A DNA stretch of 64,000 nucleotides from Mangifera indica (GCF_011075055.1 NW_025401121.1:1-64000); one strand, 5' to 3'; shown: positions 47,516 through 59,574, numbered from the stretch's first letter. Numbers and translations: made by a program. The notes: a model not told the origin generated them from the letters alone.

Positions 47516-48486
47516 GGGTATTTCTTCTTACTTAGTTGAATGACCTACAATGAAAATGAAAACTTGTTTTGTTAACAAACAATGCATCATAAAGAAAGAG
47601 CTATAAACAAACAGCACCAATTAAACCTAAAGCAACAATCCCAAATCAAAAGCCTTTAATTTTTTTTTATTTTCCAGTAAGAGTTTTTTTATTGTTGACT
47701 GGCACTGAAGAAAGTTGAGGAACTTTCCCCTAATAGATGATTGTCATTTTCAGTTTAGACTAATATATTTATTACACCTCTGAAACCTGATAAATAATTG
47801 TAAGAAAACTTGAATAATCACCAATAATATTCTAAACTTGAATATTAAATCCCACAATTGCATTGGAAATATATATAGATATATTATTCCAAAATAATGT
47901 TTGAAAAAGAAGAGGACATTTCTTGCTTTGTTTTCTCATAAATGAGTGTAAGCTGTGAATATTTATTCATGAAATTGGCATGTTAAACAAGAAAAAGAGC
48001 ATAATTTTATGTCTTTCCAATTAATATGAAAAAACTTCCACAGGAGAAACACATCTTTTATCAAACCAACATATGTATTTTTGTTCCAAGGCATAAATCT
48101 TGGTCAGAGAAACACAAGATACCATTTTTCTAATTAATTAAATTCCATTAGCAGATCACCATTAAGCATCGATCAAAGTGTATTTACTTAGAAAAATCTA
48201 CTCAAACAAAATAAGAAGTGCAAGAGACAAAAAACTCATCAGAAAATGAAAAATCACACAACAAAATGTTCCCAGATAGTCACAACGAACCAACAAAACA
48301 CACAAAATAGCCTCCAAAAATGTAATAAGGAAAAAATATTTTTGTAGTGTTTTTTAAAGTGAAATTAACAGAGAGTTTTTTAAAGTGTACATAAAATTCG
48401 TCACATTCTAACAAGGAAAAAAATGGTAAGAAGGTTAAATATTTAGCTAAAATTAAGATTACAGAAGAGAGGAAAATGAGACTTAC

Positions 48487-48600
48487 CGGCAAACTCGAAC
48501 GTGGAAGGGGGGAGAACTCTTGACGCTACTGAAGCAACGGTGGTAATTTGTGAAGAGAGTGGTGAGAAAGTTGTAAACTTGGATTTAACAAAGAAGAGAG
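48487..48600 (-). promoter_or_regulatory. Likely 5' non-coding exon and promoter side of the SUMO-like gene
   Basis: On the minus strand a pyrimidine-rich stretch without ATG ends in the donor 'TTTGCCG|GTAAGTCTC' at 48486. It would pair with the acceptor at 47545, giving a 0.94-kb leader intron, a structure common in plant ubiquitin-like genes. The upstream end is not defined by sequence. A Mutator foldback begins about 100 bp further upstream. Confidence 0.5.
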
Positions 48601-48696
48601 AGAAATGGGGTGGGTGGATAAATATTACAAAATGCTTACACTTTGGTCAAACTTTGGAGATATTATACATGGCCCGTATTTTGACTAAAAAAAGTA

Positions 48697-49598
48697 GGCT
48701 AAAAGACTTTTTCCCACCCAAGGTATAGTAAAATCCAAAAGCACACCTTTTAATTTTTAAAAATTTAAATACTTGTTTACGAGATAATTTTTGTTAAAAA
48801 TTTTAATTATAATTAGGGGTAAAATTATTATTTAATAAAAAAAATTTAAAAACTAAACTTTTATCAATTCCCCCCTTAGTTTGAAAATCTCGCAATCTTC
48901 TCACCTCAAATTGTCTTTCAAAGTGGCAAATTTTCCCCTAAAATTTTCTCCTTTTTTCTCCGAAAACAATCCATCATTTTCAACCGTTGCCCATCCTCCC
49001 TCTCCCCTTGTCTCTCCCTCTTAGCCTCTCTTCGACCACGGATAGACAAAAATCATCTGAAAATTTAGACAATTTCTGTCCAAACATCCAAACAAAAGTC
49101 GTTTGAAAATCTTTCAAACGACTTTTGTCTGGAAGAGGAGACAACGACTTGACAAATTGTCTGGATGACAATAGAGATCACTTCATCTAGACGACAACAC
49201 GTCTAGAAGATTTATCTGGACATCGTCTTTTAGACGATTTTCATCTAGATTCTCATATGATTTATGTCAATCGGTGGTCGGAGAGAGGCCGAGAGGGAGA
49301 GATAAGGTGGGAGGGAGGATGATTGATGGTCGGAGATAACGGATCTTGTTGGAGAGAAGAGGAAAAATCCTAGAAGGAAATTGTTATTTTTCAAACTTTA
49401 GGTGGGGGCAAATTACGAGTTTTTAAACTCATAGGATAAAAATACGATAAAATTTTTAATAAATATCGGTTTTACCCCTAACTCTAACTAAGATTTTTAA
49501 TATAAATTCTTTCATATATGAATATTTGGATTTTTGAAAATTTGAAGATATGACTTTGAGATTTCACCATACCTTGTGTGGGAACATGTCTTTTGGCC
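48697..49598. mobile_element. Mutator-like foldback element, copy 3 (902 bp)
   Basis: The left end GGCTAAAAGACTTTTTCCCACC and inverted right end GGCCAAAAGACATGTTCCCA belong to the 10391 family. A perfect 9-bp target duplication AAAAAAGTA lies at 48688-48696 and 49599-49607. The interior contains a strong hairpin, 'aaaagtcgtttgaaa' with its inverse (49091-49128). It has no transposase. It lies just upstream of the inferred 5' exon of the SUMO-like gene. Confidence 0.9.
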
Positions 49599-49607
49599 AA
49601 AAAAGTA

Positions 49608-50480
49608 ATACAGGCGCAAAGTGCATGGGAGATAAGGTTCAGAGATGGAAATTAATGTAATGTATTTCAAGGGCATTCAATTTATGAAGCAACCACCAAA
49701 CCAAATAAACATCATTCATTCATTTTCTCTTTTTATACTTTATTACACCTTAATTACTCTTTCTAAATTATATATTTAGATTCAATTTACAACAAAGTCA
49801 AGTGAGAGCAATGATTTCATATTTCAACTAGGTCAGATCAAGAGCTTGATCAGATCTGAACATAAACACTACTAATAATAAATAAACACTATTAATAAAT
49901 ATATAATTTATGTTGTATTTCCTTATGGTATGGATGATGAGATTCTTATTTTTCTTATGATATATAAAAAATAGGTTAAATAAAATTAAAAAAAAATAAT
50001 GTATAACAAAATAAAATTGTTCAAATTGATGATGAAATCAAAACTTCAAATGAAAATTTGGTAAATGTTTTAACAAAAGATTAATAAAAATTGAAGGCCC
50101 TAATGGGTAAAGTTTTTTTACAGCACTCTGTGTCTCGCAGACTGAATCCATCACTATTTTGGGAATAAGTTTCTGTTTACTTGAAATGGTGAGTGATCAG
50201 CTACTGTTTGCAACTCAATATTCGGTTCAAATCCCCTTATCTGTTTAGGGGAAAATTTTGCTCTTCAAGAAGCAGCTCCTGTGCCAAGAAAATCTATAAA
50301 TGGTAGCTGTGGTAATCTGCAAGTGATAATGATGAGGATGAGGAAGCAGTGACAGTGGTTTGGTTTATTTAAGGTATATAAGACTTGAAATTATTGAAGT
50401 TTGAGCTGTCTTTTTCCATATCACAGTGCTTGTAACCTGCTAAAAATAATAAAATATGAAGTGCATGACAACTCAACAAT
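49608..50480. other. Intergenic DNA, nothing recognised
   Basis: AT-rich with short frames only. Positions 50100-50400 are less AT-rich but show no motif I recognise. Confidence 0.4.
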
Positions 50481-50508
50481 TATAAGTGTATAGATTGGAT
50501 CTTAACAC

Positions 50509-50957
50509 TAGGGGTGTTCAAAATTATTCGATAACTGAATCGAACCACTTTTTAAATCGAAACCCTAATCGAAAAATAGGTTATTCGAAAAATCGGTTCG
50601 GATATCGGTTCAAAAATATATAAAAACCGAATTTTCGGTTCGGTTACCGGTTTGCCAAATTTTCAAAACCGGTTAACTGAACCGAATCGGTTTTTAAAAA
50701 ATCGAATAAAAATTTAATAAAATATTAATAGAATATTGAATAAATTTTCAAAAAATTAGAAAAAAATAATAAAATATGATAATTTTTAAAATTCGGTTCA
50801 AAAATTGGTTAACCGAAAATTCGGTTCGGTTAATTGATATTTTCGGTTCGGTTCAAAATCGGTTCGGTTTCGGTTCATGATTTTTTTTAAACCGAAAATT
50901 CGGTTCGATTTAAAAAGTAGGCAAAGCGGTTCGGTTAATCGGTTTTGAACACCCCTA
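50509..50957. mobile_element. hAT MITE inside the TRIM 5' LTR (449 bp)
   Basis: The ends are TAGGGGTGTTCAAAA and its exact inverse. A perfect 8-bp duplication CTTAACAC lies at 50501-50508 and 50958-50965. The body is full of 'cggttcgg' and 'aaccgaa' words like the hAT element at 39371. Removing it restores the LTR alignment, which proves the insertion event. Confidence 0.93.
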
Positions 50958-51034
50958 CTTAACACAAGTCAATTGGTTTTGTGTAATATAGGTTTCAATC
51001 TTCATATTTGTAAACCCAATAGGTATTTTCGATA

Positions 51035-51046
51035 TGGTATCAGAGC
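51035..51046 (+). promoter_or_regulatory. TRIM primer binding site
   Basis: TGGTATCAGAGC directly after the 5' LTR, the initiator-Met tRNA type. Confidence 0.85.
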
Positions 51047-51452
51047 TTGAGTCAAACAGCGGGTCTAATAGTCTAAATATCTCTAGATACAAGTGACGAT
51101 ACACTTAACCAAAACCCAGCTAAACCGAAAGATAGGTATAATAGCCTAAGTGTTTGCACTTAAACGAGAGTGTTGAAGACTCAAATATAAAAAAAAAAAG
51201 TCTCACATCTAATAAATTTGAGTAAGATAAGTGATATATAAGTGTGTAGATTAGATTTTAACATAAGTTAATTGGTTTTATATAATACGAATTTTAATCT
51301 TTACACTTATAAGTATAATATATATTTTCAACAACAATGGACAAAAAAGAACTTGAGACCACAGTCAGATTGAACTTGCAGTAGAATGACCAGACATAAC
51401 ACACAAAACTGCCAATGGGAAGAAGCACAAAAACCCAATAAAACTAACAGAG

Positions 51453-51470
51453 GTATGGCTCTGATACCAT
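51453..51470 (-). promoter_or_regulatory. Isolated retrotransposon primer-site relic
   Basis: The minus strand reads TGGTATCAGAGCCATAC. The plus strand to the right begins 'tgtgtgggggttatctaag', a possible LTR end, but no second LTR or coding region was found. Confidence 0.45.
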
Positions 51471-52074
51471 GTGTGGGGGTTATCTAAGTTACAAATTAAG
51501 AGCATAGAAAGACAGGAGAAGACAAGCCAGAAAGCATATCAACATAAGGTTTCTGATTTCCACAACAAGCACAATTATATACGCGTTTGATTTTGATCAT
51601 GAAGGGGCAGAAAGTTGAAGTTGCAGCTACTTGTAGACCCAACAAACAAATCTCTACCATTCATCACATCAGCTGTTTGATGATGATGATCACTAAAACT
51701 ATCAGCTCCAATATTTCTATCGACAGGAGGTGCAAATGAGTTGAGTCTTTTTTTGTTTTTTTGGCCCATTACTCTGGCTTATTAACTGGTGAGTCAACCA
51801 ACCAAAACATATGGATGGACCTGTTAAGGCTCGTGAAGGCGTGACAAAAAGGGCCTTGAGCCGTATTGTGAGCCCTTCAATCCTAGCAGACCAACATGAC
51901 CTTCTAAGCTCAACAATTGGCCCAACCACTAGGCACGGTGGACCACACTGAAGCTGCCTAGCACGGGCTACTGCCATCTATACTGTATTGTGATGTATCT
52001 TAAATAATTAGTAAGTGCACTAATAACCAATTATTATATCAACGTCCATTACAAATATATGTTAATGTGTATGT

Positions 52075-52455
52075 GTAGAGGTGTCAAACGATCCAACCCC
52101 TATAATTTTGACACGACTTGTTTCGACCTAGGGCCTTGAGATAAGACTCACAAGCTGGCTTGAGACGACCTACTAAAAATATTAAAAAGTCATTTTAAAA
52201 AAAAATTAATTAAGTAGTAAAAAAATTATAAAATTATAATTTAGTGCATTGACTCGTAAAAGCATGTGAACTGACCCACTAAAGGCCCTAATTGCCTTAG
52301 ACAATGCCCAAACCCTGTGTTTTGTTGAGCTGACTCAACACGAAAGCCTGCCAAGTGGTGAGCCTCGGCCCAACCTGACATATGGGCTCGCCAAGTGGTG
52401 AGCCTCAGCTTGGCCTGACATGGGACCTGATAGGTCATGCCAAGATCGAGCTAAC
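52075..52455. mobile_element. hAT non-autonomous relic with a short tandem duplication
   Basis: It begins 'tagaggtgtcaaacgatcc', close to the TAGGGGTGTCAAA type of hAT end, and its body has 'gcctcggcccaacctgacat' words common to that class. A roughly 40-bp unit starting 'gccaagtggtgagcctc' is repeated at about 52348-52387 and 52390-52427. The right end is degraded and no target duplication could be fixed. Confidence 0.4.
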
Positions 52456-52649
52456 CTATTAACATGTTTATACAAATGTGTGTATGCAAGTAAAAAAGCT
52501 TCATGAAAGTAAACTCTTCAAATTAGGGGAAGGTTTGGTTTTTAAAATAGCTAACATATGAAAAACGATATATTTTAAACTATATGTACCAAAATTTTGA
52601 ATGTCCAATTAGATAACTAGATAATGTCATGTGATTGGGTTATTATAAA

Positions 52650-53544
52650 GGCCGAAAGACTTGTTCCCACCCAATATTTGATGTAATTCCGAACTAATAT
52701 CTATCAACTTTAAAAAACTTAGAATCTCACATAAAAACAATTTTCTGTTAAAACTCTTAGTTAGATATAACGATAAAAATCATTATTTCAATAATAATAT
52801 TAAAAAAAAATATAATTTATTATGCTTTCTCTCATAGATTTTGAAAAGTCACAAATTAAAATATTTTTAATTTTGAAAAGTGACTATTTCTCACCACCCC
52901 CTCCCCCCCAAAATCTAGGTTTTTTTCTCCCCTCTCTAGTTATCACTCCTCCAGTGATGTCCTCTTCCCACCGTTTGGCCAGTCGACAGTTTTTCACCGT
53001 TGGGATTGTTTGACCGGCCGATTTATAGTTTAAATTGCATGAAGAGACGACATCTCTTTGTGCGATGAAGAGACGTCTCTTTGTCTGAGGAAGAGACGTC
53101 GTCTCTTCGTCCAAAGAGGAAGAGACCATCTCTTCCTTTTCCTCAATGAACAAATGTCTCCTTGTACGATTTCGACTGTTACTTGACCAATTGAATGATT
53201 TTGATGATGAGAGACAACCATCTGAATGGAGGTAAATAGACATTGTCAGAGGAGTGATGGGCGAAGAAGGGAGAAAAAAATTTAGGTTTGGGGGAATAAT
53301 AGTCACTTTTCAAAACTGAAAATATTTTAGCAAGGTTGAATTTGTGATTTTTCAAAATATGGGGCAAAAAGCATAATTAATTATATATTTTTTAATATTA
53401 TTGTTGAAATAACAATTTTACTCTTATATTTAACTGAGAGTTTTAACAAAAAATTGCTCCTAAGTGAGACTTGAGATTTTTGAAAGTTGACGGGTATCAA
53501 TTTGGAATTACATCAAACCGTGGGTGGACACAAGTCTTTTGGCC
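52650..53544. mobile_element. Mutator-like foldback element, copy 4 (895 bp)
   Basis: The left end GGCCGAAAGACTTGTTCCCA and inverted right end GGCCAAAAGACTTGTGTCCA are of the 10391 family. A perfect 9-bp target duplication TATTATAAA lies at 52641-52649 and 53545-53553. The long arms fold back, and the centre carries repeated 'gaagagacg'/'cgtctcttc' words. No transposase is encoded. Confidence 0.9.
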
Positions 53545-53553
53545 TATTATAAA

Positions 53554-54189
53554 TTAAAAATAAAATAACATCTAATTATGTAATAATATATTTTTTGAAT
53601 ATTCAATTAAAAATTTAACACTGAGTACCCATAACATCGTTTATTTGTTTCATGGTTCATTAATAACCGTGTAGTAAGTATATAATTGTAATGTTAATTT
53701 AAAATTCTGCTCAAAACTGGATAACTAAAATTTCAGTTTGATAATCAGACAATTTTGGTTCAGTTCACAATTTGTCAATCATAAAACCAATTTCGTTGGC
53801 AATATTTTCCAAACTTCAATTTGATTCAAAAGAATGTCTGACTATTTTGTTTAATTGGTTTTGAACACCTTTATTGTGTGCACTTAGAATATCTCACTAA
53901 AATCAATTTGATTCCTATTTAAATTTAATTTGCTAACAGGAAACCTATATTACTCTCATGAAAATAAACTCAGCTACTCAAACCCATAAATCAATGCTTA
54001 AAGTTTAGAGAACAAACACTAATGTTTAATTTAGACTTTAATGAAAGCAAGAAGAGAAGATGAAAGTATTCAGTCAACTACAGATCAAGTTGTACTGAAA
54101 GCTAAGGATTATATCAACGGCAGATTCAATGGAAAAAAGTGATACATTTGCCAAGTTTTGAATGCTATTGAGAGTCTTCAGGGACAAGC
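53554..54189. other. Intergenic DNA, nothing certain
   Basis: Positions 53555-53600 look like one arm of the AT-rich MITE family seen at 18907. No gene is recognisable up to the SIN3-like remnant, whose 5' limit is unclear. Confidence 0.35.
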
Positions 54190-55310
54190 AAGTTGAAGTT
54201 ACACATCTTGCGGGAAGAATTATTGAGTTGTTTGATGGAGGATGATGATGATTATGATGAATATGATGAAGGCAATGATGGTGAGAGGACTCTGGAAGAA
54301 CATCCTGTTGGGATTCGGAAAGCCATTGAATTCCTGAACAAGGTGAAGACGCTCTTTCAGAACGGAGAACCTGTTTACAAAGCTTTTGTACAGATTATGC
54401 ATCGAATTCAAGATGGGTTCCACCACAAGAGAGCTATATCAATGAGGTCGCAGCTCTTTTCCAAGGCCATCCCGATTTACTCAATGAGTTCAACTGGATG
54501 GCAATGTAATCCACAGGTTCCCCTTTTGAAATTACAAAAGTCACAAAATCAGAGTTACTGAAGGGAACTAAGCAGCAGAGAGTATTGGAGGAAATTAAAC
54601 GGCAGAAGAATATAGCAAAACTTGTCGAAGAGCTAGACCTTTCTAAATGCCAACAAGTTTCTCCCAGCTGCTGGGTTTAGCATGAGAATTTCCAGATGTC
54701 TTCAGTAAGCAACAGATTCGGAGATTGGTGAGAAAGTTTTGAATGATAGGGTGGTCTGTGTGAATACAAGCAGTGGGAATTCCTATTCTAAACAAATGCA
54801 TACAACAAAGGAGGAAATCCTCTTGAGAAATGAAGACACAGATTTGAGATGGATATGCTGTTGGGGTATGTAACTTCAGCTTCTGAGAGGGTACAAGACT
54901 CATTGATCAAAATCGATAAAAATAAAACCCAGACTATAGAAATAAAGACTGAAGATTACTTTACTTGTTTTGATTTGATATGCATGGACTGCTTGTATGG
55001 TGAACGTGGCCTTAATGTGGTCGAACTATTGCATAACAATCCAGTTCCTGCATGGCAAGTCCTATCACAATGCCTCATTCAGAAAAGAGGAGTTTATAAT
55101 GTGCTTATCAGATCTTGATGAGGTTTGGAATCAGGTGTACACCAAAAACCAATCCATATAGCTGGACAAGAAATGAGTTACATACTTTACCAAAAAACTA
55201 AATGAGTTACATAACCTGAGCACAGAACCTATAGCAACTGATTTCCAAGACACTGAAGAGAAAAAACTGAAAGAGGATGAAGAGATCATGAAAAATAACT
55301 GGAAATGATC
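54190..55310 (+). pseudogene. SIN3-like co-repressor pseudogene
   Basis: Intact SIN3 proteins scaffold histone deacetylase complexes through paired amphipathic helix (PAH) domains and an HDAC-interaction domain. Here a PAH-like segment is visible at 54295-54510 ('RKAIEFLNKVKTLFQNGEPV', 'NEVAALFQGHPDLLNEFNW'), with a frame shift between its halves. Part of the HDAC-interaction region follows at 54849-55290 ('MDMLLGYVTSASERVQDSL', 'LYGERGLNVVELLHNNP', 'SDLDEVWNQVYTKNQ', 'LNELHNLSTEPIATDF'), with frame shifts and at least two stops. The large central part of SIN3 is missing, and no GT-AG introns separate the pieces. This suggests a deleted, possibly retrocopied, remnant. Confidence 0.8.
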
Positions 55311-56062
55311 ACAGGAGCTACTGTGGGATATTTATTCTAATTTCAAAGACTAGTATTTTGCAACCAAAACGCAAAAATATTTATTAGAAGAGTAATGTTA
55401 TGTAAACTAATAATTAGTATTAATTTGGGTACCAACGATAAATTGTCAACATGTGATTCCCAAGTAGATGATCTCAAGAGGTGAACATCTCTTAACCACA
55501 ACAGAAGGTCAAAAGGTATTAAATAAGCAATCTGGGGCAGGCCTGGAAAAATACATCAGCTGACAATCCAAGATCATGCTAGTATTATGAAATCTAATAA
55601 CAAACCTAAAATATAAATGGAAATTTTTTTTTCTCAACCTTTACTAGTTCCTTTATCATTTAGCGTAGTAAAAATAATTTATTATTATTATAAAAATAAA
55701 ATAACATAACTGAGACAACAAATCGAGCATGAGGTCATTGAAGCATCACATATATCAACAAAGAATCTTTTCCAAAATTTTGACATGACACATAATTCTG
55801 AATCTAATTTCTTGAGGAAACTAGCACTAGACCATATATAATGAATGAGCACAAGACTTAAACAATTTGCATGATGAGACTTGCTACAAAAGAATGGTAT
55901 TTGGGTTCAAATTCCATGTGACATATAAATGACAACAAACTCTGGTACTTAACATCTGTCCTGGAGCACCCAATAAATGGGTAAAGAAAAAAATAAACTT
56001 GCCTTGTAATTAAACAACTACATATCCGTGTATGCTACTTCCAACCTTGGCCTAATAATGTC
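55311..56062. other. Intergenic DNA and 3' side of ERD2
   Basis: No gene was seen. The right part should include the 3' untranslated region and polyadenylation region of the minus-strand ERD2 gene. Confidence 0.4.
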
Positions 56063-59000
56063 TCAAGCTGGTAAGTGAAGCTTCTCGTTGTTCTTCCAGC
56101 TGAGAATTGTATAAATAAGATCAACATATATAAACATCAGAATATCTATGGATAGAAGTTGAAAGGGATAAATCACTGACCTCTGGAAGTAATAGTAGAA
56201 GAAATCAGCATAGAGCAATGTCTGAACAAGACCTGAAATCCAAGCTGCATAACAAAAACAATGACATAAATGAGGTCTTCATCATGGGTAGTACCCATTC
56301 CACAGGTATGAAATAAACACCTCTGGCAATAAAATAAATAATAATGAAAAAAACATGGGTGGAGGGACACCATATAGGGAGTTGAAAACCAAATATATAA
56401 AAACTTATTAAATAAAAACATGAAAAGTGCACATTATGTGATAGAGCAAGCAAGGAAATGGGTGTGCACACACACAGTTGAGAGAGAGAGAGAGGTCATA
56501 CTTATCCAATGGACATAGTGTGGCTCAGTAAAATAGCGATAAATCCAGTTTAATATATACAACGCTCGATATGCACTGCATTACAAGAAGCAACAATGAT
56601 AAGCATACAAGTTTCTTTTCAAGAAAAGCAACTTGCTTACAGAGTAACTAAGGAAAAAAATCACAATTTAGTATACTGCCATAAAATGTGGAATAGAAAC
56701 CAAAGTTTCTCAATCAGTAGTCTGCACATGCCATCAAAAGTTCTGGCATCTTTCCAGGACACTAATGTGAAGAATGTAACAAACTGGAGACTACAAAATT
56801 TTTCCTATTAGTCACATCCGCAGAATAACACAGGATAAAAAGACAGTCTTGGTACTTGAGAATGATCCAAAAGTATGTCAAGAGTGCCCAAATATAATTA
56901 GTCTTCTATATGGTGAGCAATGAAATATCAGAACATTGCACATAGATGAACAAATTTAGCCCAGCCAAAGAACATATAGTTTGTATTCACCAATGGAATT
57001 ATCCTAGCAAACAGCTATATCTACAACTGGTAGTATATATTAGTAGATATGAATTCCTTAAGATAACAAAATATAATTTTCTGGCAATAAAAAGGAAACA
57101 AATTGTAGTCAAGAAAAATTCTTTCATCACCATAATTGAGGTCATGATCATGAGAGATGCATACAATCTTAGACTGTAACAACTCTGTTTCTGCATTATC
57201 CCCCAAACGGTTAAAAGTATGGGATCTGATCAGGCAAAACAATTCGTACATAACACTCAAAATTTTACATTTCCTCCTTAAATAAAATCCAAAAAACTTC
57301 ACAGGAAAAAATTCACTTCTACAGCATTTACACAATGATCAATCATAAGTAAGATGCTAAAAAACATAGAATAATTGCTATATTATTTTATTTTAGTAAA
57401 CATTTAAGTATTAAATAACAAAGAATGTATAAAGGTGGACTACTTGTGTCCACTACAAATGACTGCTGTGATCTATCATATCACTTTTAGTTTCTGAATG
57501 ACACAATAGAGTAGACAATTCATACAAAACATCAAATCTTAGTTTACAGAAGTGTCCTGTAAACTTCAAAGGATACTATAGCAAATTCAACATGGGAAAT
57601 TAACTTTGAACAACTGTGACACAATTACAAATTGATCTGTTCAATGCATATATGTACAAAAATTAAATTATTTTGAAAGTGTATGAAGAAGCCAAGTAAA
57701 TGCAAGCACTAAAACAAGCAACCAAATAAGTCAGAACAAATTTGACTGCCAGAAATAATAGTAAGATAGTCCAAATGAGCACAATTACAGAAAGATGAAG
57801 TAAAAATTCATTCGTAACTGATCAAACTATAAAATTAAACTTCACCCATGATATGAAAATATCACTTCTGCTTCAAAAAGTAAAGGAAATAAAGAGATAA
57901 GATATCAGATGACAATTAGAGATCCAGAGGTTTAACACCATCAAAAAAGTGAACTCCATTCACATATATAAATATTGTACCAAGAGAGGGATGAAAAATC
58001 AGAAAGTACCCAAAGCAAAGTCACATAACAAAAGCATATTATTAATATTAATTGAAAAATGGAGTTGAAACAGCAATATACCCTAGGAGAAAAACATATT
58101 GTCCAGTCAAGTTATCAATATTTCTTGTCCTCTGCAACAAAACAAGCTGAGGAAGTATTGCAACAGCTTCTAGATATAGAGAAAATGTCCACATTACCTG
58201 CCCAACAACTTTATTAGATATAGAAGAAAAGATATGGTGAAAAGAAAGAAAAAAGTGAGCTACAACTACAAGTAATGATGATACAAAGGAACATACGACA
58301 ACATTAAATAGACCATAATACCTCTAGAAAGCTAAACTTCTCATGTATAAGCAGGGCCAAAAGTAGGCAAGGCAGCACAAGAAAGTAATGGCGAAAAGTG
58401 TCTTGGTGCCTATCATAAGATCTACGAACAATCTTGTGATGCCTTATGTACCAAACAATGGAAAAAGAGCTCCCAAGGAATATTAACTTCATCAAAGTAT
58501 TGTAAAGTGAAACATAATGAGTAAATATATCCAAGTAGCGAGCAGAAAAAACAAGAGCATAGAGCTCTTGAGTCTTCAGAGAAACACCTGAAATTAAAGG
58601 AGTGGAGAACAGCTTTTATTACAGCAAGGACTATAAAGGTACAGCTATATATATGGCACAGACATCATGTCGATAGTGACATGGATCAACAATTACAGAA
58701 AAAGTGAAAAGACAACAGAAGAAAATGACATTAAACAAGAAACAGAAAACCCACTTAAAAATGTCACACGTACACTTTATACACAATAAGAAGAGTTTTC
58801 TTAAATATGTTGTTAAGAGACAAACTGAATTAAAAAAAACCATAACTAAAAGAAAAGCTACTTATCAAGTGTGTTTCTTTCAACAATGGCTTTTCAACAA
58901 CTGAGATCTACATAAATCTATTCAGATTTACCCTTACATTTTCCCTCTGCTAACCAGAACAAAGCCACTATATGCGTCTTAATCTGTAAGTTTAACCATC

Positions 59001-59574
59001 AATTCTTCCTCATCTTACAATCACATTGGTCCTCTCAATCAGCTCAGGAACCCAACTCAGCTCTTCAGATCAGCTCAAAGCTGTTCCTCTTCTTCCTAGC
59101 TGACCTAGACCAGACTAAGTAAATTTCCCTCAAAATGAACTCTCCTAATTAGAGGTCATTGCAGGAAACTCAGAAAAAGACTGAATCGTCCAAATTGCCA
59201 GTAAAAATAACACTAACTAAAATCTGAAGTGTGAGTAAGTTTTCAATCTAATACAAATCACGCTAAAACGGCAAGAACCCATTTCAAGTAACTTCTCTTA
59301 CTACTAGATCTAAATCCAAATTACTGAAATGCGAAAAAAAGCTAGTGTGATCTCTAAACTCAATAAAATAATTTACTAAATCAAACATCCAGCAAAAATT
59401 CAACTACAAAGTTAAATATAAAAATTAACAATAAAAAACAGAATCAAATTTTTAAACAATATTGATAAAAGAAATAGAAGTACCAGCACAAGATTTGATG
59501 GTATGGATCTTGAGGAGCAAAACAAGGACACTGGCCAAGTGGGTCATGTCACCAGCTAATCTGAAAATATTCAT
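56063..59574 (-). CDS. ERD2: ER lumen protein retaining receptor (KDEL receptor, ERD2), 215 aa
   Basis: Seven-pass Golgi membrane receptor that binds K/HDEL tails of escaped ER residents and returns them to the ER in COPI vesicles. Six exons join in phase: 59484-59574, 58322-58587, 58082-58197, 56502-56575, 56181-56244, 56063-56099. The protein starts MNIFRLAGDMTHL, and its 215 residues are the usual length of the plant family. Residues known to matter in the family are present at expected places: Arg5, Arg47 ('FSARYLDIFTHY'), 'LGAYRALYILNWIYRYF' (158-173) and the Asp of 'LLYADFFYYY' (Asp195). The tail 'SWKNNEKLHLPA' matches the plant consensus. Intron 3 is about 1.5 kb; the others are under 0.9 kb. 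No damage was seen, so the gene is probably functional. Nothing in the flanks shows how it is regulated. Confidence 0.95.

Larger units (their letters stand above)
50481..51333 (+). mobile_element. TRIM-like miniature LTR retrotransposon
   Basis: The 3' LTR at 51171-51333 starts TGTTGAAGACTC and ends TTTTCAACA. The 5' LTR is partial (50481-50508 plus 50966-51034) and split by a hAT MITE. It matches the 3' LTR along 'tataagtgt(g/a)tagatt.gat' and '(a)agt.aattggtttt'. Between them lies an internal region of only 136 bp. It has the primer site TGGTATCAGAGC (51035-51046), no coding sequence, and a purine-rich 'aaacgagag' against the 3' LTR. LTR and internal sizes fit TRIM elements, which depend on proteins of other elements. 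Confidence 0.8.

Noticed and set aside
51717..51977. Minus-strand frame of 86 codons
   Set aside because: The DNA looks like a hAT-type subterminal region with repeated 'gcccaacc' and 'gagcc' words. No protein family is recognisable.
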